Source: UBA4416 sp943362175
GTDB lineage: Bacteria > Bacteroidota > Bacteroidia > B-17B0 > Aurantibacillaceae
Reading direction: 5' to 3'
DNA length: 64,000 nucleotides
NCBI GenBank assembly: GCA_943362175.1
Contig: CALRIU020000013.1
Span: forward strand, 71,168 to 135,167
The position numbers were made by a program, and so were the translations under genes. The notes under the pieces were generated by a model. That model did no database searches. It was not told where the DNA came from and was given only the letters and a program-made list of their open reading frames with translations. Positions 33,301 through 40,400 of the stretch are shown here, piece by piece (the stretch's first letter is position 1; each line of letters begins with the position of its first letter).

Positions 33301-34458
33301 GGCTTTTACGGATTGCATCAAGGTCCTGAAACTATCAGATGCGCTGAAGCGGCTGCGTAATGCCAGGGTATTGACATAAAAGCCTATCTGGTCTTCAAGG
33401 TCGGCATGATCCCTTCCGGCAACGGGGCTGCCGATGATCTGGTCTGTCTGGTTCGTATAGCGGTAGAGCAAGGCATTGACGGCAGCCAATAAGCCTATAA
33501 ACAATGTTCCTCCTGAATTCTGAACGAATTGCTTGAAGTGACGTGCGGTGTCTTCCTCTATCACAAAATGGATCAGGCCACCGTTGTATGTTTTCACTGC
33601 CGGCCTCATCCGGTCGCCTTTCAGATCCAGAACCGGTAAGTCGTCCTGGAACTGCTGCAGCCAATAGGCCTCATGTGCCGAATAGGCATCGCCCTTTAAC
33701 TGGGCCTGTTCCCATGCGGCATAGTCTTTATACTGAATGCGCAGGGGCGCCAGTTCAGGTTGTGCATTACTGCTGAATGCCTTGTATATAAGCAACAATT
33801 CCTTCAACATCACACTCGTAGACCATGCATCGGTGGTGATGTGATGCATACAGAGCCCGAGGGTGAACTGCTCATTGCCGGTTTGTATTAACGCGGCTTT
33901 TAAAAGAGGGCCTTTGTTCAGGTCAAAGGGAGTTTGAGCGATCCTGTTAACTTCACTCATCAGCCGCTCTTTGTTGGCGGAGAAAGCTCTTAAATCTATA
34001 AACTCCAGGTCAAATCCCGCTTCTTGCGTTGGCAGAATATACTGCCGGAGCTCTCCCCCCTCATTCTCCCTGAACAGCGTCCTTAAAATTTCGTGGCGCT
34101 CAATCAAAGCGGCAAAGGATTTCCGAAGGGCCTCATAATCGAATACCCCTTCAAAGGAATAAGTCCGCGCCATGTTGTAGGCAATGCTGCTTTCTTCCAT
34201 CTGGCTCAGCACCCACAAGCGCTTTTGAGCGGAGGACACAGCATAGTCAGGAAGCTCGGGAAGCCTGTCAATATGAGCAGGCGCAGATCCCCGGAAATTC
34301 TTTAAGAAATGAATGATCTCCGTTTTCCGGTCTTTTATGGACACTAAATAGGCCTCCGGCAGCTGATCACTGTCATAACTGATTTCCAGCTCATCATCTA
34401 CCAAACTAACATCTATATCGTTTCTCCTGAGTTCCTTGAGAAAATGTAATACGTTCAT
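18379..34458 (-). CDS. Giant non-ribosomal peptide synthetase, five modules: dock-(C-A-T)x5
   Basis: At 5359 residues this is the largest protein here. A TubC-type docking domain (1-57) is followed by five C-A-T modules. A3-loop positions of the A domains are about 672, 1715, 2797, 3850 and 4900; T-domain Ser positions are about 1058, 2110, 3187, 4232 and 5290. Pocket codes by eye: A1 DAFFLGVTF (Ile-like), A2 DFWNIGMVH (Thr), A3 DLYDFSLVW (nearest the Cys code DLYNLSLI, not assigned), A4 DLTKIGEVG (Asn, one change from DLTKLGEVG), A5 DSMHVGGIT (unassigned). C motifs: HHITTDAWS, HHIVSDGWS, HHAILDGWS, HHIISDGWS, HHIISDGWS. The third C domain belongs to a different clade from its neighbours. A5 has RSRD where the A7 motif usually reads TGD. 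No epimerase or thioesterase is present. The C terminus ends DIEKFSIND. It overlaps the next gene by eight bases. Confidence 0.96.
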   Translation of the reverse strand: MNVLHFLKELRRNDIDVSLVDDELEISYDSDQLPEAYLVSIKDRKTEIIHFLKNFRGSAPAHIDRLPELPDYAVSSAQKRLWVLSQMEESSIAYNMARTYSFEGVFDYEALRKSFAALIERHEILRTLFRENEGGELRQYILPTQEAGFDLEFIDLRAFSANKERLMSEVNRIAQTPFDLNKGPLLKAALIQTGNEQFTLGLCMHHITTDAWSTSVMLKELLLIYKAFSSNAQPELAPLRIQYKDYAAWEQAQLKGDAYSAHEAYWLQQFQDDLPVLDLKGDRMRPAVKTYNGGLIHFVIEEDTARHFKQFVQNSGGTLFIGLLAAVNALLYRYTNQTDQIIGSPVAGRDHADLEDQIGFYVNTLALRSRFSASDSFRTLMQSVKASTLQAYEHQIYPFDELVDKLDLKRDMSRSALFDVMVALQNADVKESANIKKIGGIDIKSYESAEHIASKFDLIFNFVELDARRLGFSIEYNSDLYDPETIEKTGRHFIQLLNALLLFPDAEICKLAYISKSEEQLLTETFNNTRSNYPSAATIQGLFEEQVEKTPQSIALVFQENEWSYAALNHHANQLSHYLKKEHAIRPGDDVGIMLQRGDALILAVLSILKAGGVYIPIDPDFPEERIAYIRQDSQCKVLIDEAFLSRFSGIRENYSPENSSSVTTAASPAYILYTSGSTGAPKGVVVSHKNVIRLVKADNYVKLKGDEVILSTGAISFDATTFEYWGALLNGGRLVVCPQETLLDPALLEEEIVKQKVNTVFFTSGWFNQLVDTNIRVFKNLGTLLTGGDMVSIAHVHQLKNTYPGLRILHVYGPTENTTFSTCYPVDALTSVIPIGKPISNSTAYILDEFQQVVPVGVVGEICLGGDGVAIGYLNNDDATREKFILNPYRANDRLYRSGDMGRWLPDGTIEFIGRKDDQIKIRGYRIELGEIENALRGYAGIEKSLVIAKPNAHGEKTLVCYIAGRPDLIATDVKAYLGGKLPSYMIPEYIVVLEDFPLSSTGKTDRKRLPDPKEFLIETTIPHVEPVNADQQTLHSIWKEVLDRETVSIKDSFFEIGGQSIKAIRLINKISSAFGVKLEMRELFLKPVLEDQAILIRQKNTVISEIKASAKKDDYPLSSSQKRLWVLSHMEQGNVAYNIPGVYIFEGNLAIPALEQSFVSLINRHESLRTVFVENEEEGARQVIGPLVTQFSIPVASLEKTDKQQAEAKRLVEKEISLPFDLSKGPLIRAKLIQLQDHKYVFVYVIHHIVSDGWSVNVMINELLGFYQNVVTNRPDQMPALRIHYKDYAVWEQQQLNDEQLEKHRTYWINQFEGNIPLLELPGDYPRPAVKTYNGALIHKRMDPALVAGFMAFLQKEESTVFMGLLAAVNVLLYRYSDQTDIVIGSPVAGRNHIDLEDQIGFYVNTLALRNRFKNEDTYSTLLQQVKTRVLEAYEHQIYPFDRLVDELQLKRDMSRSALFDVMVVLHNKEAHKKESVFETGHLQVSLYGEAAHVASKFDLTFNFIEEGENLHFNIEYNTDLFHPATIEQYIKDFETLLSAVTSFPHTALNTLSYVNADSLKRIGQCLDNSGVNYPKTKTIVSLFEEQVAVWPSLMALKHGETTLTYQALNALSNQLAHYLKLTYGTKPEDRVGIRLTRSEWQVISILGILKAGAAYVPIDPEYPAERIEYMIADSNCKVVIDQQELDHFIRNAANYPDHNPEPELLPENLAYVIYTSGTTGMPKGVMVEHKNVVRLFINDQSLFDFNSSDVWTLFHSYCFDFSVWEIFGALLFGGKLIIVPSLVAKDPEAFLNVLVQNQVTVLNQTPTAFANLQQQVISRKSPGLDIRYVIFGGEALFPGMLKPWSLSYPGCRLINMYGITETTVHVTYKEIGISEIENNKSNIGIPIPTLSCYILDDSMQLRSIGVPGELYVGGDGVVRGYLNRDELTLERFIPSPFKEGERLYKTGDKAKLLYNGELEYLGRLDNQVKIRGYRVELGEIESAILQFPGIHSAVVVLKQLNGHVPDLIAYFVGSEKGASNQLPDYLRAKLPAYMLPSYYVEIETLPLNSNGKIDKRALPDPEGIALSLGKEYEAPVNAIEEKVVDVWAEVLRKDHPEISTKDNFFGLGGDSMKAIQVIAKLRKALSVDIDIITLYNSQTLKEFSAIIGEKEPGVFKSIDPVVSELEEIRNDVVKKDGDKLPEGWVDIYPLTQIEQGMIYSSILRPSEPVYYDQFNYFVKINDRNRLLEAVSVLVSRHDILRTRYYMKTFEQSVKVVMEHIDLPVCYDDISAKTQQEKEACLNEFLVEDGKKRFEFEGDILWRLNFIKIGPDDYYVVWSVHHAILDGWSVSVFITELSKLLSGDEGISRKAPANTYKDYCAILLSRQVRPDTRHYWETILRGYSRNKLPFNYKGVKISSLPGTKSLKKVLDPALISDVNKAVETYHVSYKAVCLAAHIYLMHVLCSEPTVVTGIVTHNRPEIEDAELILGCFLNTIPVSIDLKGIKTGKDLIRQVNDFLMNSKQHEIHLSEIASTIGDKPLTGNPIFDTLFNFTDFHSYTGLEGNDVLGSVDDLLLRHQIIGANEMTNTHFDVEVDKTLNSFSVKIKYLCSHFHEQDIAYALELYERTLRMIVSDDMEELNTSHVLSETEKKELTHTFNSTLQPYSKSKTIHQLFEEQAYKTPGHVALKQGDRELTYARLNQSANQLAFHLIENGVKPGEHIGLITGRNFEMIIGMFAILKAGATYVPVDPEYPENRKAYILRNSGISKVICDPANRLPESFHAIQQFDMEPDALAGYPDTDPGLRIDAAQLAYTIYTSGSTGQPKGVMIEHHSAVNLIEWVNSTFHVGEDDRLLFITSMCFDLSVYDIFGILASGGTLVIVRQEEVQDIRQLKRLLTDEKITFWDSVPTTMNYLVEELENYSQQQLRLVFLSGDWIPVQLPDKIKTHFPYAQVISLGGATEGTVWSNYYPVDSVDESWTSIPYGVPIANNFFYVLDENFGLVPKGVVGELFIGGTGVARGYANDAEKTSRSFVADPYRQDLGGRMYRTGDLGKMMPDGNLEFLGRKDNQVKIRGYRVELGEIESCLSKHAGIREAVVNVITDSNNIRQLCAYYVLKSELRVEEMKDYLRESLPSYMIPSYYLKMDALPLNSNGKIDRKKLPLPSAEQAALTHYKSPETQLEITLVDIWKSILKLNTIGVTDNVFDLGAHSLNVAAFINRVHRRLNVSVSLQQVFAEPTVSQQAKMIEQADELLFDKIPALPSKQGYELSSSQKRLWVLSQFKEATIAYNIYNVYRFDKHLDVKALEKSFSYLIGRHEVLRTRFIQNAEGIVSQIIQPVEQVKFAIGYEEISHESGQDKAVQELVERHIYAPFNLEEAPLLRALLVKLSDGSFVFAYTMHHIISDGWSLKLILNELLAIYSAYVKQELPSLAPLRIHYKDYAAWEQLQLTTSAYARHESYWLDQFSGELPVLELKGDHLRPAVKTYNGSLVHLAISEEASAGFKRLIQSQGATLFMGLLATVNTLLYKYTHQNDQIIGSPVSGRDHVDLEDQLGFYVNTLALRSRFEGADSYHDLLENIKKLTLSAYEHQLYPFDELVDKLSLKRDTSRSALFDIMIVLQNTDLVRQNEAEDPAARQINIEGYRSDIHLASKFDLTFNFIELGNSLHLSLEYNTDLYSRDTASRLVKHFETLIHAILANPETSLDKLEYITAQEKTQLLDEFNHTAKPFPKGDTVLSLFEEQVKRVPGNLALALKETEYSYAQVNDLANRFANYLKTQHHIQKNDLIGVKLERSEWIVVVILGILKAGAAYVPIDTGYSADKIAYIVSDAQLPLVIEESTLRRFTESQAQYETGSTPVSLAETDPAYVIYTSGTTDKPRGVLVSHGSLSNYLNWASAYYFTQPTEGNFGLFSSLSFDLTVTSLFLPLIRGRFLELYDPELNVSETLVQYLTSPRKPDAIKLTPSHLRLFDEMNLEETAVRKVIVGGEVLYQSHIDSIRAINNEIEIYNEYGPTEATVGCVVEKVSGEPVLIGKPIANTEIFILDGQLQVVALGIIGELYISGKCLALGYLNKPGLTAAKFIEHPFRKGEKLYKTGDMGRWQDNGRIEYLGRTDDEVKIRGHRVLLSEIENSLLNHEHVSSAVVVVYADQKGEQELVAYVVYEKPFPASGLRAYLNERLPAFMVPSYIVEIEKMPLTVNGKINKQALPPPDKTTSGARALVAPQNQLEAALVPIWEHILKKQPIGIDDNFFELGGHSINAINLINRIHREIGLRLEINSMFNHATIRDQAAFISLENPAAYESIPNVPVQESYELSASQQRLWLIQKIHPNTTTYNMNGKVDMGPGLEVMLYKEALEELTQRHEVLRTVFLEKDGIPSQKIMDRVEVSLDLRTIDSQDEDRMIQDLKELETAVFNQVFDLAVWPLMKVVLVKHARGYRLIYSMHHIISDGWSMEVFEKDLHAIYQGKISGSPPQLPDLAIQYKDFAHWQNKLLKNPASNRHEDYWMTKLAGDLPQLRLPVDINSSNVAQPETGIYNTFIENTVFQKIKQFTADQRMSNFALYTACFKILLYGLSGQKDLIIGTPAVNRSREEVQDLIGFFLNTLMLRDQLDPDKRFIDFLQQVNKTVMDGLEHQAYPFENLLEKLNIPRDFNQFPISPVFLNMLSFNLKNEDSISDFTSRHALVPGDGKVDLECYFREFVNGVSISCSYKTRLFRKETIAYWMESFKQIVSGVVLNPEIQIREIDCFESRQPARPAPKPKDSFVFFEEKDIFQSIVSRFEEQVENHPEATAIFQDGTEISYKTLNERANALAQRIMEHSGLREQNIALLLDHGFSGITGMLGVLKSGNVYVPLDPEYPEDRLSYMLKDSGCRMILVDQSTVKLASDLSNSGQLKCIDISGLTPQQQNPGIAIAKESKAYILYTSGSTGEPKGVVQAHKNVLHFIRVYTNNLHLHAADRISLLPTYSFDSSVMDIYGALLNGAALYVYHLKKEGIENLANWILANNVSIIHTVPTIYRYFVNTLNGVVFKSVRLVVLGGEAVYLNDFEQFKKHFVPGALLINGYGPTESTITLQKFLDHDTVLTGRNVPIGYQVADTKVWLITKENKEARVYEEGEIVYESDYLALEYFNKPEETGAVFTKNPVTLENRVYRSRDLGRRLPDGEIEFLGRMDGQVKLNGVRIELSEIEFHLLKIEAIEEAIVLLKWIGDKPLLVAYLKVNEQIPENKIRQGLSLALPLYMIPSVYLFMDVFPLTPTGKISRLSLPEPPVPEAAAMEYVAPQTELEKHMTQLWHEVLGVEPEKISVDSNFFLLGGHSLKAIGLISRISSAFSVEIKPVVFFNGPTIRELCMEIEKIEWVNSDRSKSDELNDDIEKFSIND
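26560..27900 (-). other. Atypical condensation domain after the Thr module
   Basis: This third C domain of the five-module protein opens with YPLTQIEQGMIYSS instead of the LSSSQKRLWVLS form of the neighbouring C domains, and its active site reads HHAILDGWS. The form resembles DCL, dual or modified-residue (dehydrating) C-domain clades more than LCL. It follows a Thr-loading T domain with no epimerase between. It lacks the DxxxxD motif of cyclisation domains, so it should not make a thiazoline despite the Cys-like A domain after it. Confidence 0.6.
34288..34458 (-). other. TubC-type beta-hairpin docking domain, acidic hairpin
   Basis: The first 57 residues show helix FLKELRR, hairpin IDVSLVDDELEISYDSD and helix AYLVSIKDRKTEIIHFL. 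The hairpin is unusually acidic. The upstream PKS ends in the basic tail FKIKI, the reverse of the charge arrangement at the 40.8 kb junction. Confidence 0.8.
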
Positions 34459-34463
34459 CCTGA

Positions 34464-37400
34464 CTATATTTTAATTTTAAAATTCCTGTCTTTTTTCGTT
34501 AAAAACAGTTTTAAATCATCTACTTCCAATGCGATTAACTTAATGGTTCTTTTTTCAAAGAAGCTTTTGACGGTCAGCTGCACTTCATATTCTTTCATGA
34601 TTTTTTTCAGGATCATCATGGCTTTTAAAGAATCGCCTCCCAGCTCAAAAAAGTCGTCCTCTACCCCAATCGCCTCTATATTAAAGAAGGATCCGAAAAT
34701 AGCGGCAAGTTGTGTTTCAGTATCCGTAGCCGGCGCCACATAATCAGCGCTTAAATGCGGACGGTCTTTTCTCACAATCGTATCCTGCGCGGTCTCTTCC
34801 TGCGGATCGCTTTCCGGTTCTGAACCAGCCAGGTGCTTGAAGGGGTTAACGGTTGCCCGGAATTTTATTTTTTCAAACGAATACGTTGGCACCGGGATTT
34901 TTTTTCGTTGTTCGTTTTTATAATATGCCTTCCAATCGATAGAGAGCCCATGACACCACAGGTGTCCGAGACGGCTTGTCAGATATTCCCCGTCATGGCA
35001 TTTTTCATTTGGATGCCTGACCAAGTTTAGCCCCAAAACATCCTGTGCATGTTTTTGCTGACGCAATAAGGTACTTAAGGAATGTCCTCCGCCAATTTCA
35101 ATAAATACCAGTTCCTTATTTAAGGCAAGCAATGTGTTGATGCCATTTGAAAATCGAACGGTTTCGCGCATGTGCCTTAACCAATACTCTACAGAAACAG
35201 CTTCGGCATCCTGTATGAAATTCCCGGTGAGGTTGGAAATAAACGGGATCCGGGGTGCCGACCTCGTGATTTCAGCGACCTCATTCCTGTAGGCCGGCAA
35301 TACCGTTTCCACCAGGGAAGAGTGCCCGGCATGCGAGGCGTACAGGCGGATGTATGAAATATCCTCTTTCTCCAGCCTGGCGGTTAATTCCGACATGACG
35401 TTCAGGCTCCCTGAAAACACCACCTGGTGTGGGCCGTTAACCGCCGCTATTGAAATATCTTTCGTACAGTATGCCTGTGCTTCCTCTTCTGTTACAGGAA
35501 CACTGATCATTAATCCGTTTTCTGTTTCGGACAGCAGCTGCCCCCGTTTGACAACCAGGTACAAGGCATCTTCAAAACTCATGACGCCGCTCAGGCATGC
35601 GGCGATGTATTCCCCTACGCTATGGCCAATCATATACTGCGGGTTCAGCCCCCACGACATGATCAACCGGGATAAGGAATATCCGAACAAAAAGATCATG
35701 GGTTGCGTGTGAACCATGTGATTGATGTCATGGCTTCCGTTCTCAGGAAATATAATTCCGGCATAGTCTACGCCGGTCATTTTTTTCAGTAAAGAAAAAC
35801 CTTCATCCATCGTTTCCCGGAATAAGGCCTCTGTGAGGTACAGATCCCTTCCCATGCCTGAGTATTGGGAACCCGCTCCTGAAAACATAAACACCACAGA
35901 TGGATGGTCTCTGAAACTCCGTATCACCTTATCCTCTGTATGCGCATGGGAAAGCTTAGCCATCAGCTCCTGTTTATCCTTATAGACAATGCTTCTCCGG
36001 TAAGTAAAGGGTTTTCTGGCAGTCTGATAGGTATAGGCCATATCTGCCAGGTTGACCCCTTCCTCGGAAAGAAGAAATTCATTCAGGCTGTCTGCCTGCG
36101 CCTGTAATGAGTTTTTGGTTTTAGCGCTTAAGGTCAGGACCTTAAACTCACGGCTGTTGTTGTCATGCGTCCTTGGTGGCGCTTCTTCCAATACAATGTG
36201 GGCATTGGTTCCTCCTATTCCAAATGAGCTGACACCGGCTCTTAACGGCTGCCCCTCTTTTTGTTTCCAGGCACATGCTTCATCATTTAAATAAAATCCG
36301 GCAGGGGCTTTAGCCAAAATGGATTTATCCGAATAAACAACCGGCGGCAATGTCTTTGAATTCAGGGCCAGCACCGTTTTAATAAAGCCTGCTACTCCTG
36401 CCGCAACATCAAGGTGCCCGATGTTTGATTTAACAGCCCCCAGCGCGCAGGAATAACTTGCTTCATTTGCAAATACATTCTTCAATGCCGCCAGCTCTAT
36501 GGGGTCTCCTAACTTTGTGCCTGTTCCATGTGTTTCTATATAGGATATGGATCCGGGTTTTACCCTCGCCACTTTCTGGGCTATCTTAATACATTCTGCC
36601 TGCCCATCTACGCTTGGGGCCGTGTATCCGACTTTCCTGTTCCCATCGTTATTGATGGCGCTTCCCTTTATAATGGCATAAATGTAATCCCCGTCTTTTA
36701 CCGCTTCCTGCAGACGCTTTAAGACAACGGCGCCTGTTCCTTCTCCGGGCATGGTACCTGTCGAATCTGAGTTAAAAGCCCGGCAGCTCCCGTCATCTGA
36801 AAAGATCCTGCTCTCGTCATAAAAGTAACCTTCCTTTTCTTTAGAGCTAAAAGAAACGCCACCTGCAACAGCCACTTCGCATTCTCCGGTGAGGAGGCTA
36901 CGGCCGGCCATGTGAATGGCTACCAGGGAGGTAGAACAGGCCGTATCAACATATACTACCGGTCCTTTTAAATTCAGCTTATAGGAAATAAGGCTGTTCA
37001 AAAATTTAATATCCCCTAATTGCAGGGCACTGAATGAGTCGATGTCGTTTTTATTCTGGTTCATCAGCGTGTAGCCTTTCCAGTAAGGATTATCACTGCC
37101 TCCTGCAAACAGGCCGATGACTTTTTTATCCAGATCGTTGGTCATATTTGCATCTTCCAGGGCTTTCCATACCGTCTCGTGAAACATGCGTGACTGAGGA
37201 TCCATAAGGGCCGCCTCGACCGGGGGATAATTAAAAAAGTTCGAGTCAAACTGATCGGGATGATCCATCATGCAGTACGAGGAGATGTAGCGCTTTTTCT
37301 GCTCATCGTTTAAGGACAGGCTTACTGATTTCAGGGCATCAACTTCTGCTGAGGATTTCTCCTTATGCAGGATATTATTCCAAAACTGTATTTTGTTCTC

Positions 37401-37469
37401 TGCACCGGGAACCTTCAGTGCAACACCGATCACGGCAATTTCGAACCCACTATAATTTGTATTACTCAT
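34464..37469 (-). CDS. Modular polyketide synthase without reductive domains: KS-AT-ACP
   Basis: This 1001-residue type I PKS module should extend the peptidyl chain by one ketide and leave a beta-keto group. KS (about 8-430): Cys in DTACSTSL (about 178), His in THGTGT (about 314) and His in NIGHLD are all present. AT (about 530-830): the active Ser in GHSVGE (about 615). The position that reads HAFH in malonyl ATs and YASH in methylmalonyl ATs reads HAGH (about 715), a form linked to ethylmalonyl in published motif rules; substrate is therefore uncertain. ACP Ser is in LGGDSL (about 942). No KR, DH or ER lies between AT and ACP, only about 80 residues of linker. The start lies eight bases inside the upstream Val module gene. 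The protein ends in a basic strand-like tail, NFKIKI. The gap to the next gene is five bases. Confidence 0.95.
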   Translation of the reverse strand: MSNTNYSGFEIAVIGVALKVPGAENKIQFWNNILHKEKSSAEVDALKSVSLSLNDEQKKRYISSYCMMDHPDQFDSNFFNYPPVEAALMDPQSRMFHETVWKALEDANMTNDLDKKVIGLFAGGSDNPYWKGYTLMNQNKNDIDSFSALQLGDIKFLNSLISYKLNLKGPVVYVDTACSTSLVAIHMAGRSLLTGECEVAVAGGVSFSSKEKEGYFYDESRIFSDDGSCRAFNSDSTGTMPGEGTGAVVLKRLQEAVKDGDYIYAIIKGSAINNDGNRKVGYTAPSVDGQAECIKIAQKVARVKPGSISYIETHGTGTKLGDPIELAALKNVFANEASYSCALGAVKSNIGHLDVAAGVAGFIKTVLALNSKTLPPVVYSDKSILAKAPAGFYLNDEACAWKQKEGQPLRAGVSSFGIGGTNAHIVLEEAPPRTHDNNSREFKVLTLSAKTKNSLQAQADSLNEFLLSEEGVNLADMAYTYQTARKPFTYRRSIVYKDKQELMAKLSHAHTEDKVIRSFRDHPSVVFMFSGAGSQYSGMGRDLYLTEALFRETMDEGFSLLKKMTGVDYAGIIFPENGSHDINHMVHTQPMIFLFGYSLSRLIMSWGLNPQYMIGHSVGEYIAACLSGVMSFEDALYLVVKRGQLLSETENGLMISVPVTEEEAQAYCTKDISIAAVNGPHQVVFSGSLNVMSELTARLEKEDISYIRLYASHAGHSSLVETVLPAYRNEVAEITRSAPRIPFISNLTGNFIQDAEAVSVEYWLRHMRETVRFSNGINTLLALNKELVFIEIGGGHSLSTLLRQQKHAQDVLGLNLVRHPNEKCHDGEYLTSRLGHLWCHGLSIDWKAYYKNEQRKKIPVPTYSFEKIKFRATVNPFKHLAGSEPESDPQEETAQDTIVRKDRPHLSADYVAPATDTETQLAAIFGSFFNIEAIGVEDDFFELGGDSLKAMMILKKIMKEYEVQLTVKSFFEKRTIKLIALEVDDLKLFLTKKDRNFKIKI

Positions 37470-40400
37470 TCTGAAGTTTATTAAAATCCAATATTGTATT
37501 TTGAAAGATGTTCATGGAATCCTCTATTTTTTCCTCATCCAGGATATCTACCGGAACGGAAGCGGTCATGTATTCAGCCATTTTCCTTATGGTGGGAAAC
37601 CTGAACAGGGTCACAACCTGATCGGTCCTGCCAAAATGCTGGTTCAGCTGTTTGCTTAACCGGATCATTTTAATAGAATTAATCCCCATATCAAAGAAAT
37701 TGTCCTGAACGCTGATGCTCTCTTTTGACAAAAGCGTGAGGATGATCTGAAGGATTTCCTCCTCTATTTTATTGATGGGCTTCACATGCTCTGTTCCTGC
37801 CGGCATGCTATCTTCCGAAGGCTCAGGCAGGGCCTTATAATCAATTTTGCCATTGGCCGTCAAAGGAAATTCGGGCACCCGGATGTAACAGTCAGGATGC
37901 ATGTATAAAGGTAACCTGGCGCTCAGGAACTCCTTTATTTCGATAGTGCTTGGCTCTTTACCGGCCACCAGGTAGGCAATCAGCTGCTTATCCCTGTCTT
38001 TCTGCCCGGTATATAAAACCAGCGCTTCGTTTATGCCCGGCATATCCTGTAAGACCGATTTAATTTCACCTAACTCTACCCGGTATCCTCTTATTTTTAC
38101 CTGGCCGTCTCTTCTTCCGAAAAATTCGATATTCCCATCCGGCAACCATCTGCCCATATCGCCGCTCTTGTACAGGCGCTCGTTTTTTTTGTACGGGTTG
38201 TCAATGAATTTTTCGAACGTTGTTCCGGGATTATTTAAATAGCCTATCGCAACTCCATCTCCGCCCAGGAACAGCTCTCCGATAATGCCAACCGGCACCA
38301 GTTGCCCATAATCATCAAAAATATAGACGCTGCTGTTGGATACGGGCTTTCCTATTGGGATAGAAGGCATCGGCTGTTCAACAGGGTAGCATGCCGAAAA
38401 GGTTGTGTTTTCCGTAGGCCCGTAACCGTTAATGATCCTGAGCCCGGGATATTCCTGCTTTAATTTTTGTATATGAACAGGAGAAATAACATCTCCCCCG
38501 GTTAAGAGCAGCCTTAACTTCGCAAACACGCCGGGATGCGTATCCACCAGCTGATTAAGCCAACCGGCCGTAAACCACATGGTGTTTACTTGTCTTTTGT
38601 CTATTTCTTTTGTTAACAGCTCCGGATCCAGCAATTGCTCCTGGCGGCACAAAACAAGAGTTCCTCCGTTCAATAAGGCTCCCCAATATTCGAATGTGGT
38701 GGCATCAAAAGAGATAGCGCCTGTAGATAAGATCACTTCGTCGCCTTTCAGCTTTGCATAATTATCTGCTTTTACCAGACGAATCACATTTTTATGGCTC
38801 ACCATCACTCCTTTGGGCTGCCCGGTAGAGCCAGAGGTGTATAACACATAGGCCGGAGCGTCCGAAGAAATAGCATGCGGCTCATTCTCTTCGCTGTAAT
38901 TTTGCTGAACTTCAAAAAAACGGGAAAGGAGGGCCTCATCGATTACCACTTTCAATCCTCCGTCACGCTTCATGTAATCGATCCTGCTTTCAGGGGCCTG
39001 TGGATCGATGGGAACGTATACACATCCCGACTTCAGGATGCTTAAGACCGAAAGGATCAGCCGGTCGCTCCGGTCCAGCAAAATCCCGATCAGGTCATGC
39101 GCCTGTAGCGCAAACCCGTTTTGCAGATAACGGCTAAACCGGTTGGCCAGCCCATTTAATGAGGCATAAGTATATTCCTTCTCTTCAAATAGCAGGGCTA
39201 TCTTATCCGGACTTTGCTCCACCTGCTCCTCAAACAGTGCTGCTATTGTTTTGCCACCAGGGTAAGGGGCAGCCGTATCATTAAAGCCATACAGCAATTG
39301 CGCCGTTTCTTCCTTGCCAAGGTAAGGAAGCTTATCAAGCATTTTGTCAGGCTCTGCAAGCGCGGCATCCATCAATTGAAGGAAATGCCTGCCTGCTTTT
39401 TCTACGGTTTCCTGCCGATAGATATCGGAGTTGTATTCAATCTGAAATAACAGATCATTGCCTGATTCTATAAACTCAAAGGTGAAATCAAATTTGCTTG
39501 ATGTTTTATGACTTTCCGATAAGACAATTTCTGTATCACCGGGTAGTTTTTCCGCTATGGCATGTGAGAAGTTGTTACTTCGCAAGGTCAGCATCACATC
39601 AAAAAGAACACTGCGGCTTATATCCTTCGTTAATTCCAATGAATCGATCAGCTCATCAAAAGGATAGATCTGGTGTGTGTAGGCTTCCAGGGTGAGCGTT
39701 TTAACGATGCCGAATAGATCGCGGAAGCTGCTGCCTGCTTTAAAGCGGGTTCTTAATGCCAGTGTATTCACATAAAATCCGACCTGGTCCTCTAAGTCAA
39801 CATGATTGCGGCCGGCTATCGGACTACCGATAATCTGATCTGTTTGACCGGTATAGCGGTAGAACAATGTGTTTACCACAGCCAGCAATCCCATAAAAAG
39901 AGTTCCTCCTTCCGCCTGAACAAAGTTTCTCAACCCGGCTAAGGTCTCAGGAGGCACTGCCAGCTTCACAAGGCCTCCATGATAGGTTTTGATGGCCGGA
40001 CGCGGATAATCTCCTTTAAGCGATAATACCGGCAACTCTCCTGCAAACTGCTGAAGCCAGTAGGATTCGTGCGATTTAAAATCAGCATGCTGCATCTGCT
40101 CCTGCTCCCAGGCAGCATAATCCTTGTACTGTATCCTCAAAGGTTTTAATGTGCTGTCCGTTCCGTTACGGTATGCTATGTATAAGCTTAAAAGGTCCTT
40201 AATTAAAACTTCCATCGACCATCCATCGCAAATGATGTGATGGATCACTAACACAAGGATATGCCTTTCTTCCGAGCGCTTCATGACACTCAGCCTGTAC
40301 AAAGGCCCTTCAGAAACATCAAACGCTTTGGCTATTTCTTCCCGGATATGCTGCTGCACCTCCTCCTCAGAACAGGATGACACATCATGATATGCCATTC

